This document shows positions 51,959 to 60,438 of a DNA stretch of 64,000 nucleotides, one piece after another; the stretch's first letter is position 1; each line of letters begins with the position of its first letter. A program made the position numbers and the translations under genes. The stretch lies in assembly GCA_013289585.1 (NCBI GenBank), contig JABCZR010000004.1, forward strand, positions 124,001 to 188,000, in the 5' to 3' direction. The DNA is from Acidobacteriota bacterium. GTDB lineage: Bacteria; Acidobacteriota; Terriglobia; Acidiferrales; UBA7541. Below the pieces are notes generated by a model. The model did not search any database. It had not been told where the DNA came from and saw nothing but the letters and a program-made list of their open reading frames with translations.

Positions 51959-53725
51959 ATGCACCCAATTACTGTCGCACTCCTTTTCTGTATTTTTCTG
52001 TTTCCATCTGTTATCCGGGCGCAAAGCGAGGCGGGTGGAAAAAGTGCGGTGTCACCCGCCGCAGCTGCAACATACGCGCAAGGGATGCAAGCTCTCCAGC
52101 AAGGGGACCTGGCTGCTGCGCAAGCAGGGTTTGAAAAAGCAATCCGTTTGGCGCCGCTGAGTCCGGAAGCACACAATTCGCTAGGTTGGGTGTACCTTGC
52201 GCAGCGAAAGACGCAGCCGGCCATTGCGCAGTTCAATGCGGCGCTGCGCCTGAAGCCGAATTTTGAGCAAGCGCACATGAATCTTGCTACCGCGCTGGTA
52301 CAAAAGGGAGATGCTCAGAGCGCGGTCAGGGAGGCTCGGGAAGCGGTCAGGCTGGCGCCTACCGATTCCGAGGCGCACCGTACTTTTGGCCACGCTCTTT
52401 CTTTTTCCGGTGACCTCGGCGGTGCGTCGCAGGAATTGAGCCGCGCTATTCAATTGGAGCCGGGGCGCGCTGAACTTCATGATGAACTTGGATCGCTGTT
52501 CATGCAGCAGTCGCGCCCGGATGAAGCAGCTGTCGAATTCCTGCAAGCTTTGAAACTGCAGCCGGATCTTGCGTCGGCGCACTTCCACCTGGGGGTGGTG
52601 CGCTATCAGGAAAAATCATGGGATGAGGCTATCGCCGAGTTGCGCATCGCGATTGAGCTCGATCCTGGTAGCGCGCAAGCGCATTACCACCTGGGGCTGA
52701 CGCTGCGAGATAAAGGTGATCTCGAAGGCGCCACTCACGAGTTGCAAACGGCGGTGAAAATTCAGCCGGAATTCGTGGAGGCTCAGACTCAGCTGGGGCT
52801 CTCGCTGCAGCGTTCTGGAAAAGTGGTCGAGGCTGCGGAGGTTTTTCGCCAACTGCTCAAGAGTCATCCGGACGACCCCGATGCGCACAACAATCTGGGC
52901 CTTGCGTTAATCCAAGTGGGAGATGCGCTGGGTTCGATCGCCGAGTTCCAGGTGGCGCTGCGTTTGCGTCCGGGCGACGGCGGATACACGGAAAACCTCG
53001 GGATTGCCTACTTGCAGCGGGCGGACTTTGACTCCGCAGTCGCGCAATTTCAGGCAGCCATCAAGACCGCTCCGGAAGACGCCACGCTTCATTACAACCT
53101 TGGGCTGGCGCTCAAACTCAAGGACCAGTTACCCGAGGCCATGGCCGAGTTTCGGAAGGCTGCGGAGCTGGATCCGAGCCAGCCCGACATTCACTACACG
53201 CTGGGAGTCACGTTGTGGCAACACGGTGATTTTCCGGAGGCGGATGATGAATTGCGCGCCGCAATCCACGCCAAGCCGGACTACGCCGAAGCGTATTACA
53301 CGCTGGGAAGCGTGCTGAAGCAGCAGGGAAAACTGCCGGAGGCCGCGGAGGCGCTGCGGGAAGCAATACGGTTGCAACCGGATTTTGCGGGGGCGCACAC
53401 CAATCTTGGAGCGGTCCTGCGGCAACTTGGGGACGCCGACGGAGCGGCGGTCGAGAGCCGCATCGGCCTCGAACTGCTGAAACAAAAGTCGAGCGAGCAG
53501 ACGGCGCTGTTCGCCACGAACTCCGGACGCCATCTGATGAATGCAGGCGACCTCGAGGGAGCTATTTCGCAATTTCATTCCGCGATCACAGCCATGCCAG
53601 GCTACGCTCCCGCGCATTACCAGCTTGGTCTGGCGCTCCAGAGAAAAGGCAAGAAGCAGGAAGCAGCCGGGGAATTTCAGAAAGCGTCGGAACTCGATCC
53701 ACAATTGAAACCACCCTCTCTCTGA
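51959..53725 (+). CDS. Exported TPR protein, many repeats
   Basis: A 588-residue protein made almost wholly of TPR units. A Sec signal (MHPITVALLFCIFLFPSVIRAQ) precedes tandem 34-residue repeats with the usual Ala-x-x-Tyr/Phe pattern, such as AHNSLGWVYLAQRKTQPAI, AHRTFGHALSFSGDLGGAS, AHFHLGVVRYQEKSWDEAI, AHYHLGLTLRDKGDLEGAT and YYTLGSVLKQQGKLPEAAEA (about 14 repeats). The start at 51959 is taken because the signal begins there; an upstream in-frame ATG (51926) is possible. Adjacent and divergent to the CRTAC1 paralogue; the family pairs recur in acidobacteria by impression. Confidence 0.85.
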   Translation: MHPITVALLFCIFLFPSVIRAQSEAGGKSAVSPAAAATYAQGMQALQQGDLAAAQAGFEKAIRLAPLSPEAHNSLGWVYLAQRKTQPAIAQFNAALRLKPNFEQAHMNLATALVQKGDAQSAVREAREAVRLAPTDSEAHRTFGHALSFSGDLGGASQELSRAIQLEPGRAELHDELGSLFMQQSRPDEAAVEFLQALKLQPDLASAHFHLGVVRYQEKSWDEAIAELRIAIELDPGSAQAHYHLGLTLRDKGDLEGATHELQTAVKIQPEFVEAQTQLGLSLQRSGKVVEAAEVFRQLLKSHPDDPDAHNNLGLALIQVGDALGSIAEFQVALRLRPGDGGYTENLGIAYLQRADFDSAVAQFQAAIKTAPEDATLHYNLGLALKLKDQLPEAMAEFRKAAELDPSQPDIHYTLGVTLWQHGDFPEADDELRAAIHAKPDYAEAYYTLGSVLKQQGKLPEAAEALREAIRLQPDFAGAHTNLGAVLRQLGDADGAAVESRIGLELLKQKSSEQTALFATNSGRHLMNAGDLEGAISQFHSAITAMPGYAPAHYQLGLALQRKGKKQEAAGEFQKASELDPQLKPPSL

Positions 53726-53745
53726 GGGGCGGCCGACGCCTAAAA

Positions 53746-54996
53746 CTAAGGTGAGGTTTTTCGCAAGGCTACCAATTCCGTGGCCACCGGCACGCCGCGC
53801 GCCACTTTTACTCGAATCACGGCTTCGAACGGCTTGAGCTCGCCGGATTGTGAAACGGACAAACGCAAGAGCAATCCTTCCACGGAACCAGGCCGGCAAA
53901 CATATTCAACGGCTGCTTGTGTGCCGATAGTGGTAGTTCCGGCGAGGATGAGGATGTATTGCCCGGCATTCATGCCTCTCACCAGGCCGAGCACGGCATA
54001 GTCCTCAGTAAGCGGCAAGCCGGAAGCCGTGGCGAAAAATTCCTTTTCCTCGCCGGGCTGCGGGTGGACGTTGACGATTGCTTGATCGCCTTTGCGCGGC
54101 CCAGTGTCGAGCCGTCTAAATACAAACTCTTGCGTTCCCGGAATCTCCAGGAGGCTGAGGTTCTCTGAAGGCGAACCGATGAAAATCAGATTATTGTTCT
54201 TGGCATCATCAAGAGAGAAGAGGCTTCCGCGTTTTACTCGGATGCGTTGATGGAGCTGGTCAAAAACGCGGTCAAGCTCATGGACCGCCAGAACCTCTCC
54301 CACGCCGGTGTAATGGTCCAGGATGGGAGCGTCCGCGTCGCGCTTTGCATCGCGATAGCGCATGCCAGTCTCAGGACGCCCCACAAAAGCGGCGTTGCTG
54401 AATACGACCCAGGGCTCCGCCGGTTCAGCGGCAAACCCATTCCAGAAGATGCGAAGAGCAGGAGCCGCAGGCTCGCTCACGCTCGCGAGACTTACGGGAG
54501 GGGTGTTCCGGGTGGCCACAAGCCAGACAATCACAGCAATAGCCGCCGCCAGGAAAATCGAGAGGGAAATAACCTCAGTGCCCCACCTTCTCTCACTCCT
54601 TCTCTCCAAGGCCACTTCCCGGTCAACTCCATTTAGACTTGCCGCCAAGGTCCGGCCCGAAGCGGAGTTGTGATGATGGAAGGAGAGGACGTAAGTCCCC
54701 TTGGGCAATTCCACAACGATGGGATCATCACTACCATCCGAGTTGTAGTATTCAGCGAGTTTGGTCCTCAGGCGGCCGGCTTGTACCCGAACCATGGAAT
54801 CCAACTGTGGATCAAAGTCCGCTGAGCGTCCAAAGACCTCGGTGGCGATCTGAAACTCCTTGATAGGAACTCCCGGGTGATCGATTGCATGTCTGGCTAG
54901 GTATCGAAGCAACTTGCATAGGGACTCCGAGCCATGCAGGGCGTGGCTGGCGACCAAGCGGTCAACTTGCCCGAGAAATAGCTCGTGTTCGGACAC
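53746..54996 (-). CDS. Winged-helix/transmembrane protein with periplasmic sensor-like region
   Basis: A 416-residue protein. Residues 1-110 resemble the DNA-binding-like module found with adenylate cyclase/TPR proteins of Acidobacteriota: SESLCKLLRYLARHAIDHPG, then RSADFDPQLDSMVRVQAGRL and VVELPKGTYVLSFH. A transmembrane helix follows (VISLSIFLAAAIAVIVWLVA, about 141-160), and a periplasmic domain of about 250 residues of unknown fold. This matches one-component membrane-bound regulators (CadC/ToxR-like layout). The GTG start has AAGGAA 5 nt upstream. It is divergent from the TonB receptor, a plausible target. Confidence 0.72.
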   Translation of the reverse strand: MSEHELFLGQVDRLVASHALHGSESLCKLLRYLARHAIDHPGVPIKEFQIATEVFGRSADFDPQLDSMVRVQAGRLRTKLAEYYNSDGSDDPIVVELPKGTYVLSFHHHNSASGRTLAASLNGVDREVALERRSERRWGTEVISLSIFLAAAIAVIVWLVATRNTPPVSLASVSEPAAPALRIFWNGFAAEPAEPWVVFSNAAFVGRPETGMRYRDAKRDADAPILDHYTGVGEVLAVHELDRVFDQLHQRIRVKRGSLFSLDDAKNNNLIFIGSPSENLSLLEIPGTQEFVFRRLDTGPRKGDQAIVNVHPQPGEEKEFFATASGLPLTEDYAVLGLVRGMNAGQYILILAGTTTIGTQAAVEYVCRPGSVEGLLLRLSVSQSGELKPFEAVIRVKVARGVPVATELVALRKTSP

Positions 54997-55463
54997 AGGG
55001 TTCCTTGATACAGTTGTTTAACGGGAGTGTAACAAGCCGCGTATCTTACTACAAGGCGGCAAGTTATGCGATGTAACGGTATCAGACGCATTGTGACTTC
55101 TAAGTCAAACCGAAAAATCGAATAGTGCGCATCAACAGAACCGTTTATTGACCTACACTTCTGCCTTGAAGGATGCAGCGGTGTCGGTTGGTACGCAGGC
55201 TGAAGGCCTGTACGGACTATAAGTCTGGGTTTGCGACGCGAGCCGAGCGCGCCGGGTGCAGTTTGGGGGATTTTACTGGTAGAGCCGGGGTCTAGCTATA
55301 CGACCCTAGAGCACAACTTTTCCGATTTTCCAAGCAATTTTTATCACGTGTTATGGCCGGAACGAACTTGCGGTTGCTGATATCGGCGCCCGGCTGATTC
55401 TGGCCTGTGGTTTTTCACTTGAAGCAGGGTTCAAACGAAAAAGGGTCCGCGAGGAGGCTTGGG
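54997..55463. other. 467-bp divergent upstream region of the TonB receptor
   Basis: No gene seen. It lies between the regulator-like gene and the TonB receptor. It holds a short palindrome, GTACGCAGGC-TGAAG-GCCTGTAC (55191-55213), whose 5-bp core is CAGGC/GCCTG (55196-55200, 55206-55210). A second small dyad is GGGTC (55288-55292)/GACCC (55302-55306). A TTGACC (55149-55154) is a poor -35 candidate without a clear -10. The GAGG ribosome site of the receptor is at 55451-55454. Confidence 0.5.
55191..55213. repeat. CAGGC-TGAAG-GCCTG palindrome
   Basis: A short stem-loop whose 5-bp stem CAGGC (55196-55200) pairs with GCCTG (55206-55210); flanking GTA (55191-55193) and TAC (55211-55213) extend it around a bulge. 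The style resembles dispersed extragenic palindromes, like the GCCGGC hairpin at 8213-8230. It could also be an operator for the divergent regulator or receptor genes. Confidence 0.35.
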
Positions 55464-58400
55464 ATGCTAAGGCGATTTATGTTGGTTGGTTTCGCAGCGC
55501 TACTCGGTGCGTTCATCTTAAATGTGCCTGGGGCTCGAGGGCAAGCTGTGTACGGGAGTATCGTCGGCACAGTCACAGATCCGCAGGGAACCGTCGTCCC
55601 CGGGGCGAAGGTGACAATCACAAACCTGGCAAAGGGAACGGTGCAGGAAGCGACGACAAACGAGAGCGGCAACTATACCGTCAGCCACCTTATCCCCGAT
55701 GAATATAAAGTTCGAGTCGAAGCTCAAGGCTTCAAGGCCTACGATGTGCCAAGCCTTACTGTCAGCGCCGACGCGTCCGCCCGCTTGGACGCGCAATTGG
55801 AAGTTGGGGCCGTTACCCAGTCCATCGAAGTGAGCGGCGAAGTTCCGCAACTGCAGACCGAGAAGTCTGATGTCAATACGACGTTTACCTCTCGCACGGT
55901 CGAAAGTCTTCCCATTTACAACCGGAATTTCACGAGCTTGCAGCTCTTATCGCCCGGGAACCAGCGCATGAATGGGTGGAACCATGCGGCCAGCGAAAAT
56001 CCGCAAGGCTCAGGTCAGATCATGACCCAAGGGCAACATTTTGCCGGCACGGCGTTCGAATTGGACGGCACGGACAACCAGGATGCGATCCTCGGGATTA
56101 TCGTCATTAACCCGAATCTCGAGTCGGTTAATGAAGTCAAAATTACTTCTCAAGACTACGACGCCGAGTTCGGCAAAGCGATCGGCGTGATCATGACGAC
56201 GCAAACCAAGTCCGGAACGAATCAGTGGCACGGCGGAGCGTTTGACTTTCAGCGCTCGAACTCGAACTTTGCCCGCAACCCCTTCACGCAATCACCGGGC
56301 ACATCAGTGGGAGTACCCAGCGGCAATTGGAACCAATTCGGCGGGCTCCTTGGCGGGCCTATCAAGAAGGACAAACTCTTTGTTTTTATGGACTATCAGG
56401 GCACGCGCAGCCACATCGGGGGGTCGGGGGGGGACAGGATCCCGACTGCAGCGGAACGGGGCGGCAACCTTAGCGACCTTGGGACTACGATTTTCGACCC
56501 ATATATGACCACCGATGCTGCACATACAACAGTCGCCACCGTAGGTGGAGTTCCCGTTTTTCTGACCCCTTCGCAACGTACTCAGGCAAAGTGCCCGAAT
56601 CCGGCAGATTTCTGTGGAGCTTTCCCTGGCAACGTCATTCCTACCTCGCGGCTCTCTACCCAATCCCAGGCGCTCCTAGCACTCATTCCCGTCGGTAGGG
56701 ATGGAACGGGCCTGAATCCGAACTTCTTCGGATCCGGCAATAACGTCCTGGACTCGGACGGTTTTGACGTTCGGGGGGACTTCGCAGCCACCGCCAAGCT
56801 ACAGTTTTTCGGCCGATACAGTCTGCAACAGTTTACGCGGTCTGGACCTGGACTCTTTGGAACCCTCGCCGGCGGCCCGGCGCTTCCTAGCGATCCGTCG
56901 GTAGGAAATTTTGCCGGCACTTCAAACGTGAGAAACCAGAGTCTTGCAACGGGCTTCGACTACACTCTTAGTCCCACTTTGTTGACGGACTTTCGCTTCG
57001 GGTATTTCCGTTATCACGTTCAGACGGCGCCTGGAGGAGTAGGGACGACACCGGCAACGGACGCGGGGATTCCTGGCCTCAACATGGGTACATTGTATAC
57101 ATCGGGAATGCCCTATTTCGCCGTCAATTCTCCCGGCACGCAACTCTTTTCCTTCGGTTATGCGCTCGGCCAGAACTCTGAAATCCAGTGCAACTGCCCG
57201 TTGACCGAGAGCGAGCATCAATACCAGTTCGTCAACAACTGGACCAAAATCCACGGCAACCATACGATCAAGTTCGGGGCGGACGTTCGTTATGCCCACA
57301 ACTTGCGTATCCCGAGTGATGCCCATCGCGCTGGGCAACTGGATTTCAACAACGACACGACTCAGGGTCCGGGCGCGGTGGGAGGTGTAGGTATGGCGGC
57401 ATTCCTCCTGGGTGACGTTAGTGCCTTTCAACGTTACGTCAGCAGTTCGACGAACGCGACCGAAACTCAGCCTCGACTGTTCTTTTACGGCCAAGATACC
57501 TGGCGCGCGACCAGCAAGCTCACTGTAAACCTTGGATTGCGCTGGGAAATTTACGTCCCCGAATCCGCAGCCGGAAACGGCTTGGGTGGCTGGGTTGACT
57601 TGGGCACAGGTGAGGTACGTATCGCAGGCCAGAACGGTGTAAACCTGAAAGGGAACACCAGCACGAGCTTTACACACTTCGCACCCCGTGTCGGTATAGC
57701 CTATCAAGCCACGCCGAAGACTGTGATACGCCTTGGCTACGGCCGCAGTTACGACATTGGTGTATTCGGTTCTATCTTCGGACATTTCATCACGCAGAAC
57801 CTGCCAGTGTTGGGACAGCAATCTCTGAGCGATAACCCCGGATTCATAGCTTTCACGCTACCGACGGGGCCGCCGAGTTTCACACCCGCGCAGGTACTCG
57901 CGAACAACTGCAACCCCATTACCGACCCGGCAGGGGTCCAATCGGATGGGAGCTTTATTCCCACGATGAATCCTTGCGTTGGTCCCAATGGTCGATCATT
58001 CCAGCCGGACAACGTGGGGGGAAACGCGCGGCCGTTTAATAACCGCATCCCAAGCGTGGATGCGTGGAACGCAACCATACAACGGCAAGTCACCTCAACG
58101 ATCACAGCCACCGCAGCTTATATCGGAAACAAGGGAACGCACACGTTCATCGGTGACAATCCAGCGTACAATCCCAATAGCCCGACGGTGGTCGGATACA
58201 TTCCTGGCTGCAACTTCCTGCCCACATCTTTTACCCAACCAAATCCAGCCAATTGCGGGGCCAGCGGCTTGCCCCAGGATCTCCGCAAACCCTACTACTT
58301 GAAGTACGGCTGGGAGCAGGGCCTCAATTACGCCGGGAACGATGCGGACAGCAAATATAACGCCCTGCAGACGACGGTGGAGAAGCGCTTCTCGAACGGC

Positions 58401-59150
58401 CTCTCGATGCAGGCGAGCTATACCTTCCAGCACGCGGACAATTACGACAACAACGGGTACTACAACATAGAAAAATCAATCGGCTATGGACCCAGTAATG
58501 ACTACCGCAACAACGTGTTCATCTTCACTGAGGTCTATCAATTGCCATTCGGCAAAGGGAAAAAATGGGGAAACGACATGGGACGCGCGGCTAACTTCTT
58601 TTTCGGAGGCTGGTCACTCAATAGCGCCACTAACTTCTCGAGTGGGTTGCCTTTCAACTATGGCCTGAGCAGTTGCAGCCCTGAAATTGACAATGGACCT
58701 TGCCGGCCCGGCGTATCGGGAACGATTTTGGCTGGGACTCACAATGGAAGCCCGAATAGTGGTGGATACTGGTTCGGCACCACGAATGGCGTCTCATTGG
58801 AACCCGCCTCAGGGGCCGCAAATGGTGCCCCAGGAACCGTTTGTTTTGGCGGTGCCCCGCTGACCGCTGGTCCGTGGGTTCAGCCAGGTTGTGATTCCTT
58901 CGGAAACGTTGGGCGCAACACCGGCCGTGGCCCCAGGTTCTTTAACACTGATCTAGCGGTGTTCAAAGACTTCAACGTCACGGAGAGGGCCAGAGCTCAG
59001 TTCCAAGCTCAGTTCTTCAATATTTTCAACCATGCCAACCTTGACCTGCCGAACGGCTGCGTGGATTGCAGCAACGGCGGCAGCATCACCAACATCGCTT
59101 ACGGCTCGCAGATGCGTGCCGTGCAACTTGGTCTGAAGCTCACCTTCTAA
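55464..59150 (+). CDS. TonB-dependent receptor, Oar-like, with carboxypeptidase-regulatory domain
   Basis: An outer-membrane beta-barrel of 1228 residues. From ATG 55464 (GAGG just upstream; the open frame extends to 55407), a signal peptide (MLVGFAALLGAFILNVPGARG) precedes a carboxypeptidase-regulatory-like domain, YGSIVGTVTDPQGTVVPGAK to about 110. The plug follows (VESLPIYNRNFTSLQLLSPG, FELDGTDNQDAILG), then strands to the last residues VQLGLKLTF, ending in Phe as outer-membrane barrels do. Oar-like receptors of Acidobacteriota are linked to polysaccharide uptake, by analogy with SusC. The neighbouring glycosidases fit, but no SusD homologue is present. Confidence 0.9.
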   Translation: MLRRFMLVGFAALLGAFILNVPGARGQAVYGSIVGTVTDPQGTVVPGAKVTITNLAKGTVQEATTNESGNYTVSHLIPDEYKVRVEAQGFKAYDVPSLTVSADASARLDAQLEVGAVTQSIEVSGEVPQLQTEKSDVNTTFTSRTVESLPIYNRNFTSLQLLSPGNQRMNGWNHAASENPQGSGQIMTQGQHFAGTAFELDGTDNQDAILGIIVINPNLESVNEVKITSQDYDAEFGKAIGVIMTTQTKSGTNQWHGGAFDFQRSNSNFARNPFTQSPGTSVGVPSGNWNQFGGLLGGPIKKDKLFVFMDYQGTRSHIGGSGGDRIPTAAERGGNLSDLGTTIFDPYMTTDAAHTTVATVGGVPVFLTPSQRTQAKCPNPADFCGAFPGNVIPTSRLSTQSQALLALIPVGRDGTGLNPNFFGSGNNVLDSDGFDVRGDFAATAKLQFFGRYSLQQFTRSGPGLFGTLAGGPALPSDPSVGNFAGTSNVRNQSLATGFDYTLSPTLLTDFRFGYFRYHVQTAPGGVGTTPATDAGIPGLNMGTLYTSGMPYFAVNSPGTQLFSFGYALGQNSEIQCNCPLTESEHQYQFVNNWTKIHGNHTIKFGADVRYAHNLRIPSDAHRAGQLDFNNDTTQGPGAVGGVGMAAFLLGDVSAFQRYVSSSTNATETQPRLFFYGQDTWRATSKLTVNLGLRWEIYVPESAAGNGLGGWVDLGTGEVRIAGQNGVNLKGNTSTSFTHFAPRVGIAYQATPKTVIRLGYGRSYDIGVFGSIFGHFITQNLPVLGQQSLSDNPGFIAFTLPTGPPSFTPAQVLANNCNPITDPAGVQSDGSFIPTMNPCVGPNGRSFQPDNVGGNARPFNNRIPSVDAWNATIQRQVTSTITATAAYIGNKGTHTFIGDNPAYNPNSPTVVGYIPGCNFLPTSFTQPNPANCGASGLPQDLRKPYYLKYGWEQGLNYAGNDADSKYNALQTTVEKRFSNGLSMQASYTFQHADNYDNNGYYNIEKSIGYGPSNDYRNNVFIFTEVYQLPFGKGKKWGNDMGRAANFFFGGWSLNSATNFSSGLPFNYGLSSCSPEIDNGPCRPGVSGTILAGTHNGSPNSGGYWFGTTNGVSLEPASGAANGAPGTVCFGGAPLTAGPWVQPGCDSFGNVGRNTGRGPRFFNTDLAVFKDFNVTERARAQFQAQFFNIFNHANLDLPNGCVDCSNGGSITNIAYGSQMRAVQLGLKLTF

Positions 59151-59172
59151 CCCCGGGGAGCTCACGACCCAA

Positions 59173-59205
59173 CGGGGAGCCGCATCGGGCTCCCCGTTTT
59201 TTTTT
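59173..59205 (+). terminator. Rho-independent terminator of the TonB receptor gene
   Basis: CGGGGAGCC (59173-59181), 6-nt loop, GGCTCCCCG (59188-59196), then nine T residues (59197-59205). A perfect 9-bp GC-rich stem and T-run 22 nt after the stop codon: a textbook terminator. It isolates the receptor gene from the downstream TPR gene. Confidence 0.95.
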
Positions 59206-59237
59206 GCTTCGTGCTTCCGCTAAGATGGTGCTGGGTC

Positions 59238-60317
59238 ATGGCAATGAAACAGCCGCAACGGTCTCTTGCATTCTTGGTTGTGGGTTTGCTGATAGCGGCG
59301 CGCCTCGTCTGCGCACAATCCCCTACCGGGGAGGCAGCAAATCAAGCGACCGAGGCGCCTCAACCGAAGCAAACAGATCCCCCGGCTGCCGTCTTTGCCG
59401 AGGCCCAGCGGCTATCACAGTTGGGAAAGTTCGATGAGGCGCTCGCTCAACTCGACGCGCTTGCATCCACGCAGCCGGATGCGAAGGGCCTCTCGCATGA
59501 GATAGGAATCGTCTATTATAAGAAATCAGATTACATCAAGGCCGCGGCCCTATTTAAAAAAGCCATTGAGGAAGATCCTGGCGACAGCGAAGCTATTCAA
59601 TTGCTGGGGCTCTCTTATTACCTTGCCGGGCGGCCTGCGGAAGCCATAGCGCCGCTGGAAAAGGTTCAGACATGGTATCCCAGCGCAAATGTGGATGCCG
59701 CTTATATCCTGGGTATTTGCTACATCCAGACCAAGGACTACCCCTCGGCGCGCCACGCTTTCGCCAGAATGTTTGCGGTACCCCCAGATTCAGCGGCGAG
59801 TTATCTGTTTACGGCGAGGATGTTGTTGCGGCAGGACTTCGGGCCGGTCGCCGAGGAGTACGCTCTAAAAGCCGTAGAGATCGATCCGAAACTTCCGCTG
59901 GCGCACTCCCTGCTGGGAGAACTCTATATCTACAAGTCGCGGATCCCCGAAGCCATCGAACAGTTCCAGAAGGAGTTGCAGTTGAACCCCGCAGACGCCG
60001 CTGTATATTACAAACTCGCCGATGCCTACTCCCGTCTGCAGAACTACGAAGAGGCGGAGCGGCTCTTGCAGCGGTCGATTTGGCTGGATGCCACTTCGAC
60101 TGGTCCGTTCATCCTGATGGGAAAGATCCTCGAGAAAAAAGGCGAGACGGTGCTTGCCGTGCGCGCGTTGCAACGGGCGCTGGCCATGGACCCAAACAAC
60201 CCCATTCCACATCACCTCTTGGGACAGGCCTACCGGCATTTAGGCAAGAACGAAGACGCGGAGCGTGAGCTGAAGATTGCTAGCCAGTTGGAACAGAGCC
60301 AGAACGCGAAACCTTGA
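59238..60317 (+). CDS. Exported TPR protein
   Basis: A 359-residue exported protein with about eight TPR units. The signal peptide (AFLVVGLLIAARLVCAQ) is followed by a Pro-rich stretch and repeats such as FAEAQRLSQLGKFDEALAQL, GLSYYLAGRPAEAIAPLEKV, AHSLLGELYIYKSRIPEAIE and AVYYKLADAYSRLQNYEEAE. The start at ATG 59238 is preferred over 59211 because the signal follows directly, but no strong Shine-Dalgarno is visible. It precedes the multiheme cytochrome gene and may be co-transcribed with it. Confidence 0.82.
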   Translation: MAMKQPQRSLAFLVVGLLIAARLVCAQSPTGEAANQATEAPQPKQTDPPAAVFAEAQRLSQLGKFDEALAQLDALASTQPDAKGLSHEIGIVYYKKSDYIKAAALFKKAIEEDPGDSEAIQLLGLSYYLAGRPAEAIAPLEKVQTWYPSANVDAAYILGICYIQTKDYPSARHAFARMFAVPPDSAASYLFTARMLLRQDFGPVAEEYALKAVEIDPKLPLAHSLLGELYIYKSRIPEAIEQFQKELQLNPADAAVYYKLADAYSRLQNYEEAERLLQRSIWLDATSTGPFILMGKILEKKGETVLAVRALQRALAMDPNNPIPHHLLGQAYRHLGKNEDAERELKIASQLEQSQNAKP

Positions 60318-60438
60318 GGTCAGTTTTCGAGCATAGCGCTGCGCAAACTGGGTGTGTCGGTGCAGGATTCCGCCGGCAATATGTAGGAATCAGGCGGTCT
60401 GCGGCACATCGGCAAAAATGGATTGGACTGAGTTGCTG

